A DNA stretch of 54,805 bases from Clostridium thailandense (GCF_019207025.1 NZ_JAEEGC010000022.1:1-54805), one strand, 5' to 3'; shown: positions 36,555 to 50,035, numbered from the stretch's first letter. Made by a program: numbers and translations. The notes: generated by a model from the sequence alone, not told the origin.

Positions 36555-37145
36555 TTACACCCTCCTTACTATATAATTAATTATATTATATAATAAAAAT
36601 TATTACCTGTCAAAAGTAGTTTTTAGGAAATAATTATTTATATGGTGTTAGAAAGAAATAAGATTATTAATTAGCTTTAAAATATCAATTTCATTTAGGA
36701 AAGAATAACTTGATAAGTTTTACACAAATATTAATTATAAATGAAAAGACAAATATTATTTCACTTTTACAAAATAAAGTAAAGTGTAATTGTAAAACGA
36801 AACGAAATAAATTATATTGAAGCAATATAAAGAAATATATAATTCGATTATTTATAGATTATGAATTATTTTATTCAAAAATGAAAAAATATACTTTTTT
36901 TATGAATTTTTAAATGAAAAAATAATTATATAAATAACAATTTCATAAAAAACAAAATTTAAAAAATGTCTTTCAGTATAAAAATTTATAAAATAATATT
37001 GTGAAATATGTAAAATTATACAATATTAGCAGCAAAATATGAAATAATTGTGAAGAATCTACTTGATTTAATGAATTATTCATGTTAAAATTTTATCGGA
37101 ATGAAAAATATTAATCACAATACTTTATGGGGAGGTAAGTGCATA
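36555..37145. other. 590-base AT-rich intergenic region
   Basis: This region lies between the divergent PerR and permease genes. It is almost entirely A and T, with a small TTATATTG/CAATATAA hairpin at about 36810. It must contain both promoters. I see no riboswitch, tRNA or supported open reading frame. Confidence 0.6.
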
Positions 37146-38482
37146 ATGAGCAAGAATGAATTGAAAAAAGAAATTGGTTTGATACCCGCTCTTGCAATCG
37201 TTATCGGTATGGTTATAGGTTCTGGAGTATTCTTTAAACCTAAAGCTGTATTTAGTGCAACTGGAGCACCAGGACTAGGTATGATGGCCTGGATCTAGGA
37301 GGAATTATATCTGTGGCAGGTGGACTAACAGCTGCTGAAATATCTGCAGCAATACCTAAAACAGGTGGTATGGTAGCATATTTGGAGGAAGCATATGGAG
37401 ATGTTTGGGGGTACCTTTTAGGATGGGCTCAAACAATTATATATTTCCCAGCAAATATAGCTGCTCTTGCAATAATATTTGGAACACAAGCTGCTTCATT
37501 AATGAGTTTAGGCGACGGAACGATAATACCAATCGCAATTATAGTTACTCTTTTCTTAACCGTTATGAACTCATTCGGATCAAAAACTGGTGGTGCTATT
37601 CAAACTGTAGCTACTATTGGTAAATTAGTACCTTTATTTGCAATCATAGTTGTTGGTCTTATGAAGGGTGATGGCGGAGTAGTAAGACTATTCCCAATGA
37701 CAATGGCTAATCATCCAATCGGTACAAGTTTAGGATCAGCACTTGTTGCTACAATGTTTGCTTATGAGGGATGGATAAACGTTGGTGCTATAGCTGGAGA
37801 AATGAAAAATCCAGGTAAAGACTTACCAAGAGCAATTATTGGTGGATTATCATTAGTTATGGCTGTTTATGTAATAATAAACGTAGCATATCTATTTGTA
37901 TTACCTGCAAGTACTTTAGCAGCTACAAAAACACCAGCTGCTGATGTTGCAACAGTAATTTTTGGACCATCGGGTGGAAAAATTATAACAATTGGTATAT
38001 TGATATCAATATTTGGAGCATTAAATGGTTATATATTAACAGGAGCTAGAATTCCATATGCTATGGCAATAGAAAATAAGTTGCCAGGAAGCAGCTGGTT
38101 AGGAAAATTAAGTCCAAAATTCCAGACTCCAATAAACAGCAGTATATTAATGGCTATTATATCAATATTATTAATATTCTCAGGTAAATTTGATCAGTTA
38201 ACAGACTTGTTGGTATTTGTTATATGGATGTTCTATGTTATGACGTTTTATGCTGTATTTGTTCTTAGAAAAAATCAGCCAAATCTTCATAGACCATATA
38301 AAGTACCTCTATATCCTATAGTACCTATCATAGCAATACTTGGAGGGTTATATATAATATTTAATACTTTATTGACTCAACCTTTAAATGCTGGGTTAGG
38401 AATTGTACTTACATTAATAGGATTCCCTGTTTATAAAGCTAGAAAGAGCAAATTTAAAAAAGCGGATGATGACATAGCTTAA
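37146..38482 (+). pseudogene. APC-family amino-acid permease, frameshifted
   Basis: The frame from ATG 37146 (after GGGGAGG) encodes MSKNELKKEIGLIPALAIVI and SGVFFKPKAVFSATG, a normal APC transporter start, then stops at TAG 37296-37298. The downstream frame (-1 relative) continues the same protein: GGIISVAGGLTAAEI...TGGMVAYLEEAYGDVWGYLLGW to 38482. Restoring one base near 37296 (TGGATCTTAGGAGGA) would give an intact protein of about 445 residues. The relatives are serine/threonine exchanger or LAT-type carriers. An AGGAGG at 37297-37302 precedes GTG 37313, so reinitiation might make a truncated carrier lacking the first helix. A sequencing error is equally possible. Confidence 0.85.
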
Positions 38483-38499
38483 AATAATCTATAATAAGG

Positions 38500-38537
38500 A
38501 CAGTAGAGATATAACAGATATCTCTACTGTTTTTTTA
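38500..38537 (+). terminator. Terminator after the permease
   Basis: ACAGTAGAGATAT pairs with ATATCTCTACTGT around AACAG and is followed by seven T. Confidence 0.94.
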
Positions 38538-38727
38538 TACCCTAGAAAAGCACTACTTTCAATAAGAAGTGAAATCTAGTTATAAAAAGATTTAAAAAAC
38601 ATAAATTTTTATTATTAAAACTACTTGAAAAAAAGGAATTAGTATCATATAATAATAATTGTTAGTAAAAATGTTTTAAATTATGAAAAACTTATATTAA
38701 ATTATATTTAGATGGGGAGGATATATA

Positions 38728-39273
38728 ATGAAAAAATTTGTTTGTACAGTATGTGGTTATGTTCACGAAGGAGATGCGGCTCCAGAAAAGTGTCCGCAAT
38801 GTAAAGCTCCAGCTGATAAGTTTATAGAAAAAGTAGAAGGAGAAATGAGTTGGGCAGATGAACATAAAGTAGGTGTTGCAGCAGGAGTAGACCCTGAGGT
38901 AATAGAAGGATTAAGAGCTAACTTTACTGGTGAATGCACAGAAGTAGGAATGTACTTAGCTATGAGCCGTCAAGCAGATAGAGAAGGTTTTCCTGAAGTA
39001 GCAGAAGCATATAAGAGAATAGCATTTGAAGAAGCTGAACATGCTGCAAAATTTGCAGAATTACTTGGAGAAGTAGTAGCTGCTGATACAAAGAAAAACT
39101 TACAGGTAAGAGTTGAAGCAGAGCATGGAGCTTGTCAAGGCAAAAAAGATTTGGCTACTTTAGCTAAGAAATTAAACTATGACGCAATTCACGATACAGT
39201 ACATGAAATGTGTAAAGATGAAGCAAGACATGGTATGGCATTTAAAGGATTATTAAATAGATATTTTAAGTAA
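38728..39273 (+). CDS. Reverse rubrerythrin (rubredoxin domain first)
   Basis: A 181-residue non-heme iron protein that reduces hydrogen peroxide or oxygen in anaerobes. Rubredoxin cysteines Cys6, Cys9, Cys22 and Cys25 (CTVCGY...CPQC) lie at the N-terminus, and a four-helix diiron domain with ExxH-type motifs ([18 protein letters not shown]) follows. In ordinary rubrerythrin the order is reversed, so this matches clostridial revRbr. GGGGAGG precedes ATG. It lies near the PerR-like gene, its probable regulator, and is monocistronic with a hairpin after it. Confidence 0.93.
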   Translation: MKKFVCTVCGYVHEGDAAPEKCPQCKAPADKFIEKVEGEMSWADEHKVGVAAGVDPEVIEGLRANFTGECTEVGMYLAMSRQADREGFPEVAEAYKRIAFEEAEHAAKFAELLGEVVAADTKKNLQVRVEAEHGACQGKKDLATLAKKLNYDAIHDTVHEMCKDEARHGMAFKGLLNRYFK

Positions 39274-39279
39274 AAAGAA

Positions 39280-39310
39280 AAGGGATATCTCAGGTTTGAG
39301 ATATCCCTTA
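39280..39310 (+). terminator. Hairpin after reverse rubrerythrin
   Basis: AAGGGATATCTCA pairs with TGAGATATCCCTT around GGTT. The downstream T-run is weak on this strand, but no gene lies closer, so it probably ends the revRbr transcript. Confidence 0.7.
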
Positions 39311-39411
39311 AATGCATTATCATTTAAAATTTATCTGTCAGGTTCTGGCTAGTTTTGTTATAATTGAAATGTAACAAGATAATTAGCTGCTAATTAGATT
39401 GGGGGAGTAAT

Positions 39412-39999
39412 GTGAATTTATATTTTGTAAGACATGGTGAAACTGAAAAAAACAAAAGTAAATGTTACTATGGTAGGTTAGATGTAGAACTTACCGATAA
39501 CGGTATTCTACAAGCAGAGAAGGCAGGAAAATTATTAGAGCATATAGATTTTGATAAGGTATATGCAAGTGAAAAAAAAAGAGCGATAAATACAGCTGAA
39601 ATTTTGTTGGAAAATAAAAAATATGAATTAATGACCGATGCACGAATAAATGAGAGAGATTTTGGAGATTTTGAAGGTAAGGACCATAAACAATTAGAAG
39701 TGCTCTATCCAGAAGAATGGAAACAATGGTGTGAAGATTGGAAAAACGTTTCACCACCTGGAGGAGAAAGCTATATAGATCTCTACAAAAGAGTAAAGAA
39801 TTATATGGATGATATTTTAAAATTAAATGATGAAAATATACTTATAGTAACTCATGGAGGGGTTATAAGATCGATATATTGCTATATCCTTGGAGGAAAC
39901 ATGGATTATTTTTGGAACTTTGGTTCCAATAATGGTGATATAAGTGTTATAAAATATGAGTATGGTAATTTGTATATAGATAGCATAATTCACGTATAG
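39412..39999 (+). CDS. cobC: Histidine phosphatase, probable alpha-ribazole-5'-phosphate phosphatase
   Basis: A 195-residue phosphoglycerate-mutase-like phosphatase. The catalytic phosphohistidine is in FVRHGETEKNK, and the second histidine in VTHGGVIRS; SEKKRAINTAE and ERDFGDFEGK complete the family pattern. CobC removes the phosphate from alpha-ribazole phosphate or adenosylcobalamin phosphate in nucleotide-loop assembly. The next two genes, cobS and cobU, are in the same pathway, which makes this assignment stronger than the family alone. It starts at GTG 39412 with GGGGGAG upstream. Confidence 0.88.
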   Translation: MNLYFVRHGETEKNKSKCYYGRLDVELTDNGILQAEKAGKLLEHIDFDKVYASEKKRAINTAEILLENKKYELMTDARINERDFGDFEGKDHKQLEVLYPEEWKQWCEDWKNVSPPGGESYIDLYKRVKNYMDDILKLNDENILIVTHGGVIRSIYCYILGGNMDYFWNFGSNNGDISVIKYEYGNLYIDSIIHV

Positions 40000-40028
40000 G
40001 TTTAGTATGGAAGGAAGGCATTATAATT

Positions 40029-40781
40029 ATGAAAGAAATCGTATGTAATTTTTTATTGATGATTCAATTTTTAACTAGAATTCCCGTAAATATAAGTTTA
40101 CCTTGTGAAAAGGATAACTTTAGAAGAGCGTCAATATTTTTTCCGGTTATAGGACTAGTAGTAGGTGGAATTCAGTGGGGAGTATATGAGGCTCTTATAA
40201 AAATTTTACCCTTAAATGTAGTAATAGTCTTAGTTTTGGTAATTGGAATTATAGTTACTGGTGCAATACATATAGATGGACTTGGAGATACTTGCGATGG
40301 TTTCTTTGCGTTTAAAGGTAATGACAGAGTGATAGAAATAATGAAGGATAGTAGAATAGGGACATATGCATGCATTGCCATAATAATGGACTTGCTTCTT
40401 AGATATACAGTTTTATCTTTTGTAGCTCCAAGGTTTTCTTTTGCAATCATAGCAGCACCAATGATATCGAGATATTCTACACTACTTTTAGGATTTAAGG
40501 GGAAGACTGCCAAAAGTACTGGCACAGGTAACTTTTTTATAGGAAATGTTGGAATAATTCAATTTATTATTGCATTGGTGATTACAGGAGGAACATTAAT
40601 GCTGATGATGTCACCAGTACATATAGTTATTTTGTTAGTTTCTGCGTTAGTATTAGCTTCGATACTCAATATATTCTGTGAAAAAGTAATAGGAGGCCTC
40701 ACGGGAGATACTCTTGGTGCTAATAACGAATTAGTGGAAATATTAACATTAATTATAATTGCAGCTATGTTAAAGCTATAG
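40029..40781 (+). CDS. cobS: Adenosylcobinamide-GDP ribazoletransferase (cobalamin synthase)
   Basis: Integral membrane enzyme that joins adenosylcobinamide-GDP to alpha-ribazole(phosphate). The signature HIDGLGDTCDGFFAF is at residues 81-95. Hydrophobic helices dominate the 250 residues, including VIVLVLVIGIIVTGAI and IIQFIIALVITGGTLML. It is 29 bases after cobC and 31 before cobU. Upstream there is no cobalamin riboswitch, so regulation is not evident. Confidence 0.95.
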   Translation: MKEIVCNFLLMIQFLTRIPVNISLPCEKDNFRRASIFFPVIGLVVGGIQWGVYEALIKILPLNVVIVLVLVIGIIVTGAIHIDGLGDTCDGFFAFKGNDRVIEIMKDSRIGTYACIAIIMDLLLRYTVLSFVAPRFSFAIIAAPMISRYSTLLLGFKGKTAKSTGTGNFFIGNVGIIQFIIALVITGGTLMLMMSPVHIVILLVSALVLASILNIFCEKVIGGLTGDTLGANNELVEILTLIIIAAMLKL

Positions 40782-40812
40782 CTTTAAATAAATTATACTA
40801 GGAGGAATTAGT

Positions 40813-41361
40813 ATGTCAAAAATAACTTTAGTTACTGGAGGAAGCAGAAGTGGCAAAAGTACTTTTGCAGAAAAGCTTTTAGAAGATAAAGATGATGTAT
40901 TATACATTGCAACTGCAATAGTAACAGATAAAGAGATGGAAAAGAGAGTTGAAAAACACAAAAAAAGTAGAAATCAAAAATGGGATACATATGAAGGTTT
41001 TAAGGAATTAGATAAGGCATTAAAAGAGCATACTAATAAATATATAATGTTAGAGTGTATAGGAACTATGGTAACAAATTTAATGTTTAGCGAAAATCAT
41101 GATTTTGATAATATGGATCAGACAGAAATACAGAGACTAAGTATTAGTATAAGAAATGAAATAAATAAAATAATATTAGCAGCGAAGGAAAATGACAAGG
41201 AATTAATTATTGTTACAAATGAAGTGGGCTGGGGATTAGTATCAGAACATAAACTAGGCAGAATTTTTAGTGATATGCTAGGTCATATAAATCAATTTAT
41301 GGCAAGCATAAGTGATGAAGTATATTTGGTATCCTGTGGACTTCCTTTAAAGTTGAAATAA
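40813..41361 (+). CDS. cobU: Bifunctional adenosylcobinamide kinase / adenosylcobinamide-phosphate guanylyltransferase
   Basis: Phosphorylates adenosylcobinamide and then adds GMP, giving the substrate of CobS. The P-loop TGGSRSGKST is at residues 8-17; the catalytic histidine region KRVEKHKKSR and the conserved TNEVGWGLVSE follow. Length 182 is normal. AGGAGGAATT precedes the ATG. With cobC and cobS it covers lower-ligand assembly only, fitting salvage of cobinamide or completion of a pathway encoded elsewhere. Confidence 0.95.
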   Translation: MSKITLVTGGSRSGKSTFAEKLLEDKDDVLYIATAIVTDKEMEKRVEKHKKSRNQKWDTYEGFKELDKALKEHTNKYIMLECIGTMVTNLMFSENHDFDNMDQTEIQRLSISIRNEINKIILAAKENDKELIIVTNEVGWGLVSEHKLGRIFSDMLGHINQFMASISDEVYLVSCGLPLKLK

Positions 41362-41391
41362 TTATATTACATAAAAAGGGGATTTTACATA

Positions 41392-42441
41392 ATGAAAAAG
41401 CTTTTTAAAAGAAACTTTCCTATTCTATTAGTAATACTTATGTTTATATCTATTTTTTTAAACGGCTGTAGTTTGAAAAATACAGAACCAGCTGAAAATA
41501 CAGAATTTATGCTTGGTACTATATGTACAATACAGGTTTATGATGGGAAGAAGGATGAAGCCCTTGCAAAGGCGTTTGAAAGAGTCAAAAAGATAGAAAA
41601 CGAAATGAGTATAAATAAAGAAGGTACTGAATTTGATGCGGTAGCCAATGCTGCTGGAAAGAATTTTGTAAAAGTGTCTGATGATACCTTTGCTGTTATA
41701 AAAAAAGGATTATACTATTCTCAGCAATCTAAGGGGGCTTTTGATATAACAATAGGACCATTAGTTAAGCTTTGGGGAATAGGAACAGACAAAGCTAAAG
41801 TTCCAACACAATCAGAAATAGATGCAGCAAAAGCTTTAGTTGGATATAAGGATTTAGTGCTAGATGAAGCAAATAAGAAAGTAATGCTAAAGAGAGCAGG
41901 AATGTCAATTGATGCAGGTGGAATAGGAAAAGGTTTTGCGGCAGATGAAGCTGCAAAGGTGTTGAAACAATATGGAGTAAAGCATGCAATTATAAACTTA
42001 GGAGGTAATGTGCTAGTTATTGGTAGTAAACCAGATGGGAAACCATGGGGAGTAGGAATACAAAATCCTTTTGACACCAGAGGAAAAGAGGTAGGCGTAT
42101 TAGGCGCTACTGATAAAACTATAGTTACATCGGGTATATATGAAAGGTATATAGAGAAAAATGGAAAGAAATATCATCATATATTAAATCCATTTACAGG
42201 ATATCCTATGGATAATTCTTTAGCTAGCGTAACAGTTTTTACAGATGTATCTTTTGATGCTGATGCTATGACAAAATATATTTTTTATCTTGGAGTAGAA
42301 AAAGGTCCCGAGTATGTCAAGAAATCTTTACCTGGAGTTGAAGCAATATTTATAACAAAAAATAAAGAGGTTTATGTGACAGAAGGATTAAAGGATAACT
42401 TTAAAATAACTAATAATGAATTTAAATTGATAAATAAATAG
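41392..42441 (+). CDS. apbE: FAD:protein FMN transferase lipoprotein
   Basis: Membrane-anchored enzyme that attaches FMN covalently to proteins, for example Rnf or Nqr subunits. The lipobox LNGC gives Cys26. Family motifs are visible: GAFDITIGPLVKLWG, IDAGGIGKGFAAD, NLGGNVLVIG and the Mg/FAD site FTDVSFDADAMTK. At 349 residues it is full length. It follows cobU by 31 bases, so it may share the transcript although the pathways differ. No rnf genes are in this window. Confidence 0.93.
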   Translation: MKKLFKRNFPILLVILMFISIFLNGCSLKNTEPAENTEFMLGTICTIQVYDGKKDEALAKAFERVKKIENEMSINKEGTEFDAVANAAGKNFVKVSDDTFAVIKKGLYYSQQSKGAFDITIGPLVKLWGIGTDKAKVPTQSEIDAAKALVGYKDLVLDEANKKVMLKRAGMSIDAGGIGKGFAADEAAKVLKQYGVKHAIINLGGNVLVIGSKPDGKPWGVGIQNPFDTRGKEVGVLGATDKTIVTSGIYERYIEKNGKKYHHILNPFTGYPMDNSLASVTVFTDVSFDADAMTKYIFYLGVEKGPEYVKKSLPGVEAIFITKNKEVYVTEGLKDNFKITNNEFKLINK

Positions 42442-42587
42442 CTCAATAATACTTAGGTATCATTTAGGGTACTATTTAACTAAAAAGTTCTTTCTTGCAT
42501 TTAAACCAAAATAAAAATATAATAAATTTATAATAAAGATATATACTAATTCTAGTATAAGAAAAACGAAAAGTGAGGTATTGTTTT

Positions 42588-42782
42588 ATGGAAAAAGTAA
42601 CAAAGGATATGACAATAGGAGAAACTATAAGATTAAATCCTAAATATGCTGAAGTTTTAATGAACTTTGGTATGGGATGTGTTGGATGCCCTTCAGCGCA
42701 AGCAGAATCTATAGAGCAGGCTGCTCAAGTGCATGGCATAGATCTTGATAACTTATTAAGAGCATTAAATTCATTAGCTTAA
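42588..42782 (+). CDS. DUF1858 protein, copy 1
   Basis: A 64-residue protein of the DUF1858 family, start ATG 42588 (MEKVTKDMTIGETIRLNPKY) after GTGAGG. It contains the family's [11 protein letters not shown] with Cys31 and Cys34, and a helical end EQAAQVHGIDLDNLLRALN. It may be a small redox or hydroxylamine-reductase-associated domain; no biochemical function is established. A very similar copy is at 54303. Confidence 0.9.
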   Translation: MEKVTKDMTIGETIRLNPKYAEVLMNFGMGCVGCPSAQAESIEQAAQVHGIDLDNLLRALNSLA

Positions 42783-42793
42783 TAGGTAAATGA

Positions 42794-42832
42794 AAAATCA
42801 CAGGATAAATATTTTATTCCTGTGATTTTTTA
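42794..42832. terminator. Bidirectional terminator after DUF1858
   Basis: AAAAATCACAGGA pairs with TCCTGTGATTTTT, with an AT-rich loop, between this gene and the reverse-strand transporter ending at 42834. Confidence 0.93.
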
Positions 42833-42833
42833 T

Positions 42834-43736
42834 TTATTCATTTTTTAGATTGTTTTTATGTTCGCAAGTAGGACAACTGTGTGTGCAGGATTCTAAATGA
42901 ATTAGAACTTCTGTATTTTTTAATGAATTTTCAAGACCATTTTCTATATCATCACATATATCATGTGCATCCTTTAAAGACATGTTTTCAGGAAAAACCA
43001 TGTGCAAATCAATGTATTTTATATTTCCCGATTTTCTTGTTCTTAAGTTGTGAAATTCACAATAATCTGATTTAAATTTACTTATAGTAGTTTCTATAGT
43101 ATTAATTTCTGTATCCGAAAGTTTTACATCAAGTAAAGGGTTGAAGGCATTTTTTAATAATTCAAAAGACTCCTTTAAGATAAATATGGCAACAATAATT
43201 GCAACAATTGGATCAAGAAAATGGAGTTTTGTAATCCAAATTAGAAATAGTCCCATACCTACGCCAAGCGATGTATATACGTCTGCCTTTAGATGAAGAG
43301 CATCAGCTTCTAAAGCTATAGAGTCTTCTTCTTTAGCTACTTTGTATAACTTTTGAGATACAAAATAATTTATAGCAGCAGAAATAAACATAACTATAAA
43401 ACCAATGCTTATTGATTCAACGGCTTCAGGGTGAAGAATTTTTTTAACGGCTTCAATGATTATCCATACAGACGCTGCAAATATAAGAAGAGCTTCTATT
43501 ACCCCAGAAATGTTTTCAACTTTTCCATGGCCATAGGGATGATCAACGTCTGCTGGTTTATTTGAAATTCTTACTGAAAAATACGCTATAATTGCTGCAG
43601 CTAAGTCCATAGTGGAATGTATAGCCTCAGATACTATACTTACTGATCCAGTAAAAGTTCCAACAAATAGTTTCATAATAATAAGACTTGAATTAGACAA
43701 TATAGAAAGTCTAGCGACATTGGTTTTTTTATTCAT
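42834..43736 (-). CDS. Cation diffusion facilitator family transporter
   Basis: A 300-residue metal/proton antiporter with about six transmembrane helices, probably exporting zinc, iron or manganese. HSTMDLAAAI (His40, Asp44) and the later HLKADVYTS give the two HxxxD metal sites. VDHPYGHGKVE is the conserved cytoplasmic loop. The C-terminal domain is followed by a Cys-rich HSCPTCEHKN tail. I chose the ATG at 43736 (MNKKTNVARL), with GGAGG upstream; frames starting earlier are longer but lack a site. Metal identity unknown. Confidence 0.9.
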   Translation of the reverse strand: MNKKTNVARLSILSNSSLIIMKLFVGTFTGSVSIVSEAIHSTMDLAAAIIAYFSVRISNKPADVDHPYGHGKVENISGVIEALLIFAASVWIIIEAVKKILHPEAVESISIGFIVMFISAAINYFVSQKLYKVAKEEDSIALEADALHLKADVYTSLGVGMGLFLIWITKLHFLDPIVAIIVAIFILKESFELLKNAFNPLLDVKLSDTEINTIETTISKFKSDYCEFHNLRTRKSGNIKYIDLHMVFPENMSLKDAHDICDDIENGLENSLKNTEVLIHLESCTHSCPTCEHKNNLKNE

Positions 43737-43993
43737 TCCTATAAATTCCTCCATAAAATTATTATTATCATTTGATAAAGGATTATAACACAATAATACG
43801 CCATGAATCCTTAAAAGTCAATAAAAAATTAATGATATACATTATCAATTGATAAAGAAAATTAATCACAATTCAATAATATAGATATGAGTCTAAGTTT
43901 TAAATGTAGTAAAATTAAATTTTTATAAATAATTTTTAATTTTATGTATGAGATTCTTTCTATATCAAATAATAAGTTAGGAAAATATTATGA

Positions 43994-47542
<3,549 letters not shown>

Positions 47543-47560
47543 ATCTAAATTATATAAATA

Positions 47561-47600
47561 AGAAAGGGTCACTGATATAGCCAGTAACCCTTTTCTTATA
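47561..47600. terminator. Terminator after nifJ
   Basis: AGAAAGGGT pairs with ACCCTTTTCT, with an inner ACTG/CAGT stem. It separates nifJ from the convergent small gene. Confidence 0.9.
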
Positions 47601-47604
47601 AGTA

Positions 47605-47772
47605 CTATTTTTCGTTTGTGTCAACCCATTCCTTTGCATTCATAACTTCTGTTTCGCTAGGCAGATTGACATTAGAAACTGGTTTTGTATTTTCCATATT
47701 AGCCCATGCAGCAGTAGTATGATTTTCTATAGGAACTCCCATAAAACGTTCTTTAAATCTATTTTTTTCCAT
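47605..47772 (-). CDS. DUF3787 small protein
   Basis: A 55-residue reverse-strand protein starting MEKNRFKERFMGVPIENHTT and containing AAWANMENTKPVSNVNLPSE and TEVMNAKEWVDTNEK. The VPIE(N)H(x)TAAWAN and V-N-AKEWVD patterns are those of DUF3787, a clostridial small protein. GAGGAGGGG lies before the ATG. It is well conserved in length, so it is a real gene. Function unknown. Confidence 0.85.
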   Translation of the reverse strand: MEKNRFKERFMGVPIENHTTAAWANMENTKPVSNVNLPSETEVMNAKEWVDTNEK

Positions 47773-48019
47773 TATATCCCCTCCTCAATATTATTATCTT
47801 CAAAGAAGTAAAAGCTATTAATGAAATTTATACCATGTATTACAATATAGGTTAAATAAGTAGTGTAGGTAAATTAGTTCCAAATTAAGGTTTGAATAGA
47901 AATGTGAGATTTAAGGTATTTTAATATAATAAAGGACAATTTATGTTGTTATAAAAACAATAAGTCAATATTACAGACATATTGAGTTGGACTTATGTAT
48001 ATATTTAGGAGGAAAAGCT

Positions 48020-48493
48020 ATGATAGTTGTTTATCATGATGTTGGAGGTACACATTCTACAGCTACAGCAGCAAATATTCATATAGGAAAGTTACCTATA
48101 GATTCAATACCCACGAAAGAACAATTAGTTAATTTACCTACATTTGACAAGTTAACTAAAAGTCAAATAGGTACCTTATTGTATATTGGAGAAGATGAAT
48201 TTGGAACAAAGGTTTATACTATTGGACGGAAATATAAGCCTAAATTGGTTATACCGGCAATAGAAAGTATGTATGCTATTGCTCATGGAAATACAAATGA
48301 TTTACTAGTTATAGATACACATCCTACTGTTAATATATGGATGAAAATTGGAGGTTTCAGTTCAAGAGCGCTAAATCTTGTATCTTTTGGTAGGCCAATA
48401 GTAACTTATGGAACCCTTAAAGCTTATGAAGATATTTCTAATATTGTAAGAAAAGTTAAGCAGCAAGTAAGTAATAAAACTGTTGGAAAGTGA
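48020..48493 (+). CDS. DUF3189 protein
   Basis: A 157-residue soluble protein starting MIVVYHDVGGTHSTATAANI, the hallmark of DUF3189. TLLYIGEDEFGTKVYTIGRKY and IDTHPTVNIWMKIGGF follow. ATG 48020 has AGGAGGAAAAG upstream, better than the ATG at 47987. DUF3189 genes are common in spore-formers. It is 63 bases before the gerK operon, so co-transcription is possible. No enzymatic function known to me. Confidence 0.85.
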   Translation: MIVVYHDVGGTHSTATAANIHIGKLPIDSIPTKEQLVNLPTFDKLTKSQIGTLLYIGEDEFGTKVYTIGRKYKPKLVIPAIESMYAIAHGNTNDLLVIDTHPTVNIWMKIGGFSSRALNLVSFGRPIVTYGTLKAYEDISNIVRKVKQQVSNKTVGK

Positions 48494-48556
48494 TTTATAT
48501 AACTTTAATTTACTGTAATGATAAATCAAACATCATAAATGGTGGTGTTTTTTAAT

Positions 48557-50035
48557 ATGATGAATAATAATTTAAAGAATATGAAATTAAGTAAGGTTCT
48601 TACAGATAACATAAATAAATTAAAAACAAAGCTTAACGATTGTCCGGACGTTATATGGAAAAGGATATATTTAAACAATAATAAAGAGGGATATTTTATA
48701 TATATAGAGGGACTTGTTGATGTGAATTTAACACAAAGAGATTTTATAAATCCTATAATTTTGATGAAATATGAGGAAATACTTAATCAAAAAAATATAG
48801 AGAACATACCAGCTAGCAATATTTATTTTGTTTATGACTTAAATGAGATTTTACAAAACATAGTCTCAGGTATAACAGTCTTTATTTTAGATGGTATGGA
48901 TTATGCAGTGTGTTGTGAAAGTAGAAAATTTGAAAAAAGAAGTGTAGATGAGCCAGAAACAGAAAAAAATGTTAAAGGGCCACATGAAGGTTTTATAGAA
49001 GATTTAAAGGTGAACATGTCCATACTAAGAAAAAGAATACGAAACAATAATCTCAAATTCAAGACATTAAAGTTAGGTACTACTACCCATCAAAATGCCG
49101 TGATAGCATATATTGAAGATATAGCAAATCCCAAGCTTATAGATAATTTATATAATAAAATGAATGCCATAGATTATGATGGGCTTCTTGCTACAGGATA
49201 TATACAGCAGCTTATAACAGATTTTAAAAAGTCACCATTTCCTCAATATCAAGCCACAGAGAGGCCGGATAGAGCCATTGCAGCACTTATGGAAGGAAGA
49301 TTAGTAATTTTATTAGATATAACACCTGTTGCACTTATTGTTCCAGTAAATTTTTTTGCATTTTTTACGGCATTTGATGATTATAGTATTAATTGGTTGT
49401 TTGGAAGCTTCTTGAGACTATTGAGGTTTTTTGCTTTAATTATTGCGATTTTTCTTCCAGGTCTATATATAGCAATCACAACTTTTCATTATTATATGAT
49501 TCCTTTAAATCTACTAGTACCATTAGCTGAGTCCAGATCAAGAGTGTTTCTACCGCCTATTCTTGAAGCATTGGTTATGGAGATAACTATAGAATTTTTA
49601 CGTGAGGCTGCTATTAGACTTCCAACATATGTAGGATCATCAATAGGCATAGTAGGAGGTATTGTTATAGGTCAGGCTGCAGTTCAAGCTGGAATTGTAA
49701 GTGATTTGCTTATAATTATAGTATCAGTAACTGCAATTGCATCTTTTGTGCAACCTACCTATGATATGAGTTTAGCTATAAGATTTATAAGATTTATTAT
49801 AATGATTTTTTCTTCTATATTTGGAATAGTAGGAATCGTTATATGTGGGGCAATGATAATTGCTCATTTAGTTGTATTGGAATCTTTAGGTCAACCATAT
49901 TTTCAGCCAATTATTCCTTTAAAGATGAAGGATTTGAAAGATACTATTATAAGAGCACCACTTAATTTATTAAAAAAGAGACCAGAGATAGCAAAGCCTT
50001 TAGATAAAAGAAGAGGAAAAAATAATGGAGAATAA
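48557..50035 (+). CDS. gerKA: Spore germination receptor subunit A (GerA family)
   Basis: Inner-membrane subunit A of a nutrient germinant receptor of the dormant spore. The soluble N-terminal region covers about 1-255, with LLATGYIQQLITDFKKSPFPQYQATERPDRA; about five membrane helices follow (LDITPVALIVPVNFFAFF onward), and the conserved segment LLVPLAESRSRVFLPPILEALVMEITIEFLREA is typical. I chose ATG 48557, but ATG 48539 or 48560 are also possible. The stop overlaps gerKB by 11 bases. The symbol reflects the usual clostridial gerK name; the exact subtype is not proven. Confidence 0.88.
   Translation: MMNNNLKNMKLSKVLTDNINKLKTKLNDCPDVIWKRIYLNNNKEGYFIYIEGLVDVNLTQRDFINPIILMKYEEILNQKNIENIPASNIYFVYDLNEILQNIVSGITVFILDGMDYAVCCESRKFEKRSVDEPETEKNVKGPHEGFIEDLKVNMSILRKRIRNNNLKFKTLKLGTTTHQNAVIAYIEDIANPKLIDNLYNKMNAIDYDGLLATGYIQQLITDFKKSPFPQYQATERPDRAIAALMEGRLVILLDITPVALIVPVNFFAFFTAFDDYSINWLFGSFLRLLRFFALIIAIFLPGLYIAITTFHYYMIPLNLLVPLAESRSRVFLPPILEALVMEITIEFLREAAIRLPTYVGSSIGIVGGIVIGQAAVQAGIVSDLLIIIVSVTAIASFVQPTYDMSLAIRFIRFIIMIFSSIFGIVGIVICGAMIIAHLVVLESLGQPYFQPIIPLKMKDLKDTIIRAPLNLLKKRPEIAKPLDKRRGKNNGE

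Noticed and set aside
37286..37320. Programmed ribosomal frameshift in the permease
   Set aside because: No slippery heptamer or downstream pseudoknot is apparent, and permeases of this family do not use frameshifting. A mutation or sequencing error is simpler.
39313..39411. Cobalamin riboswitch before cobC
   Set aside because: Only about 100 bases separate the hairpin from cobC, too little for the aptamer, and no B12-box-like sequence is visible.
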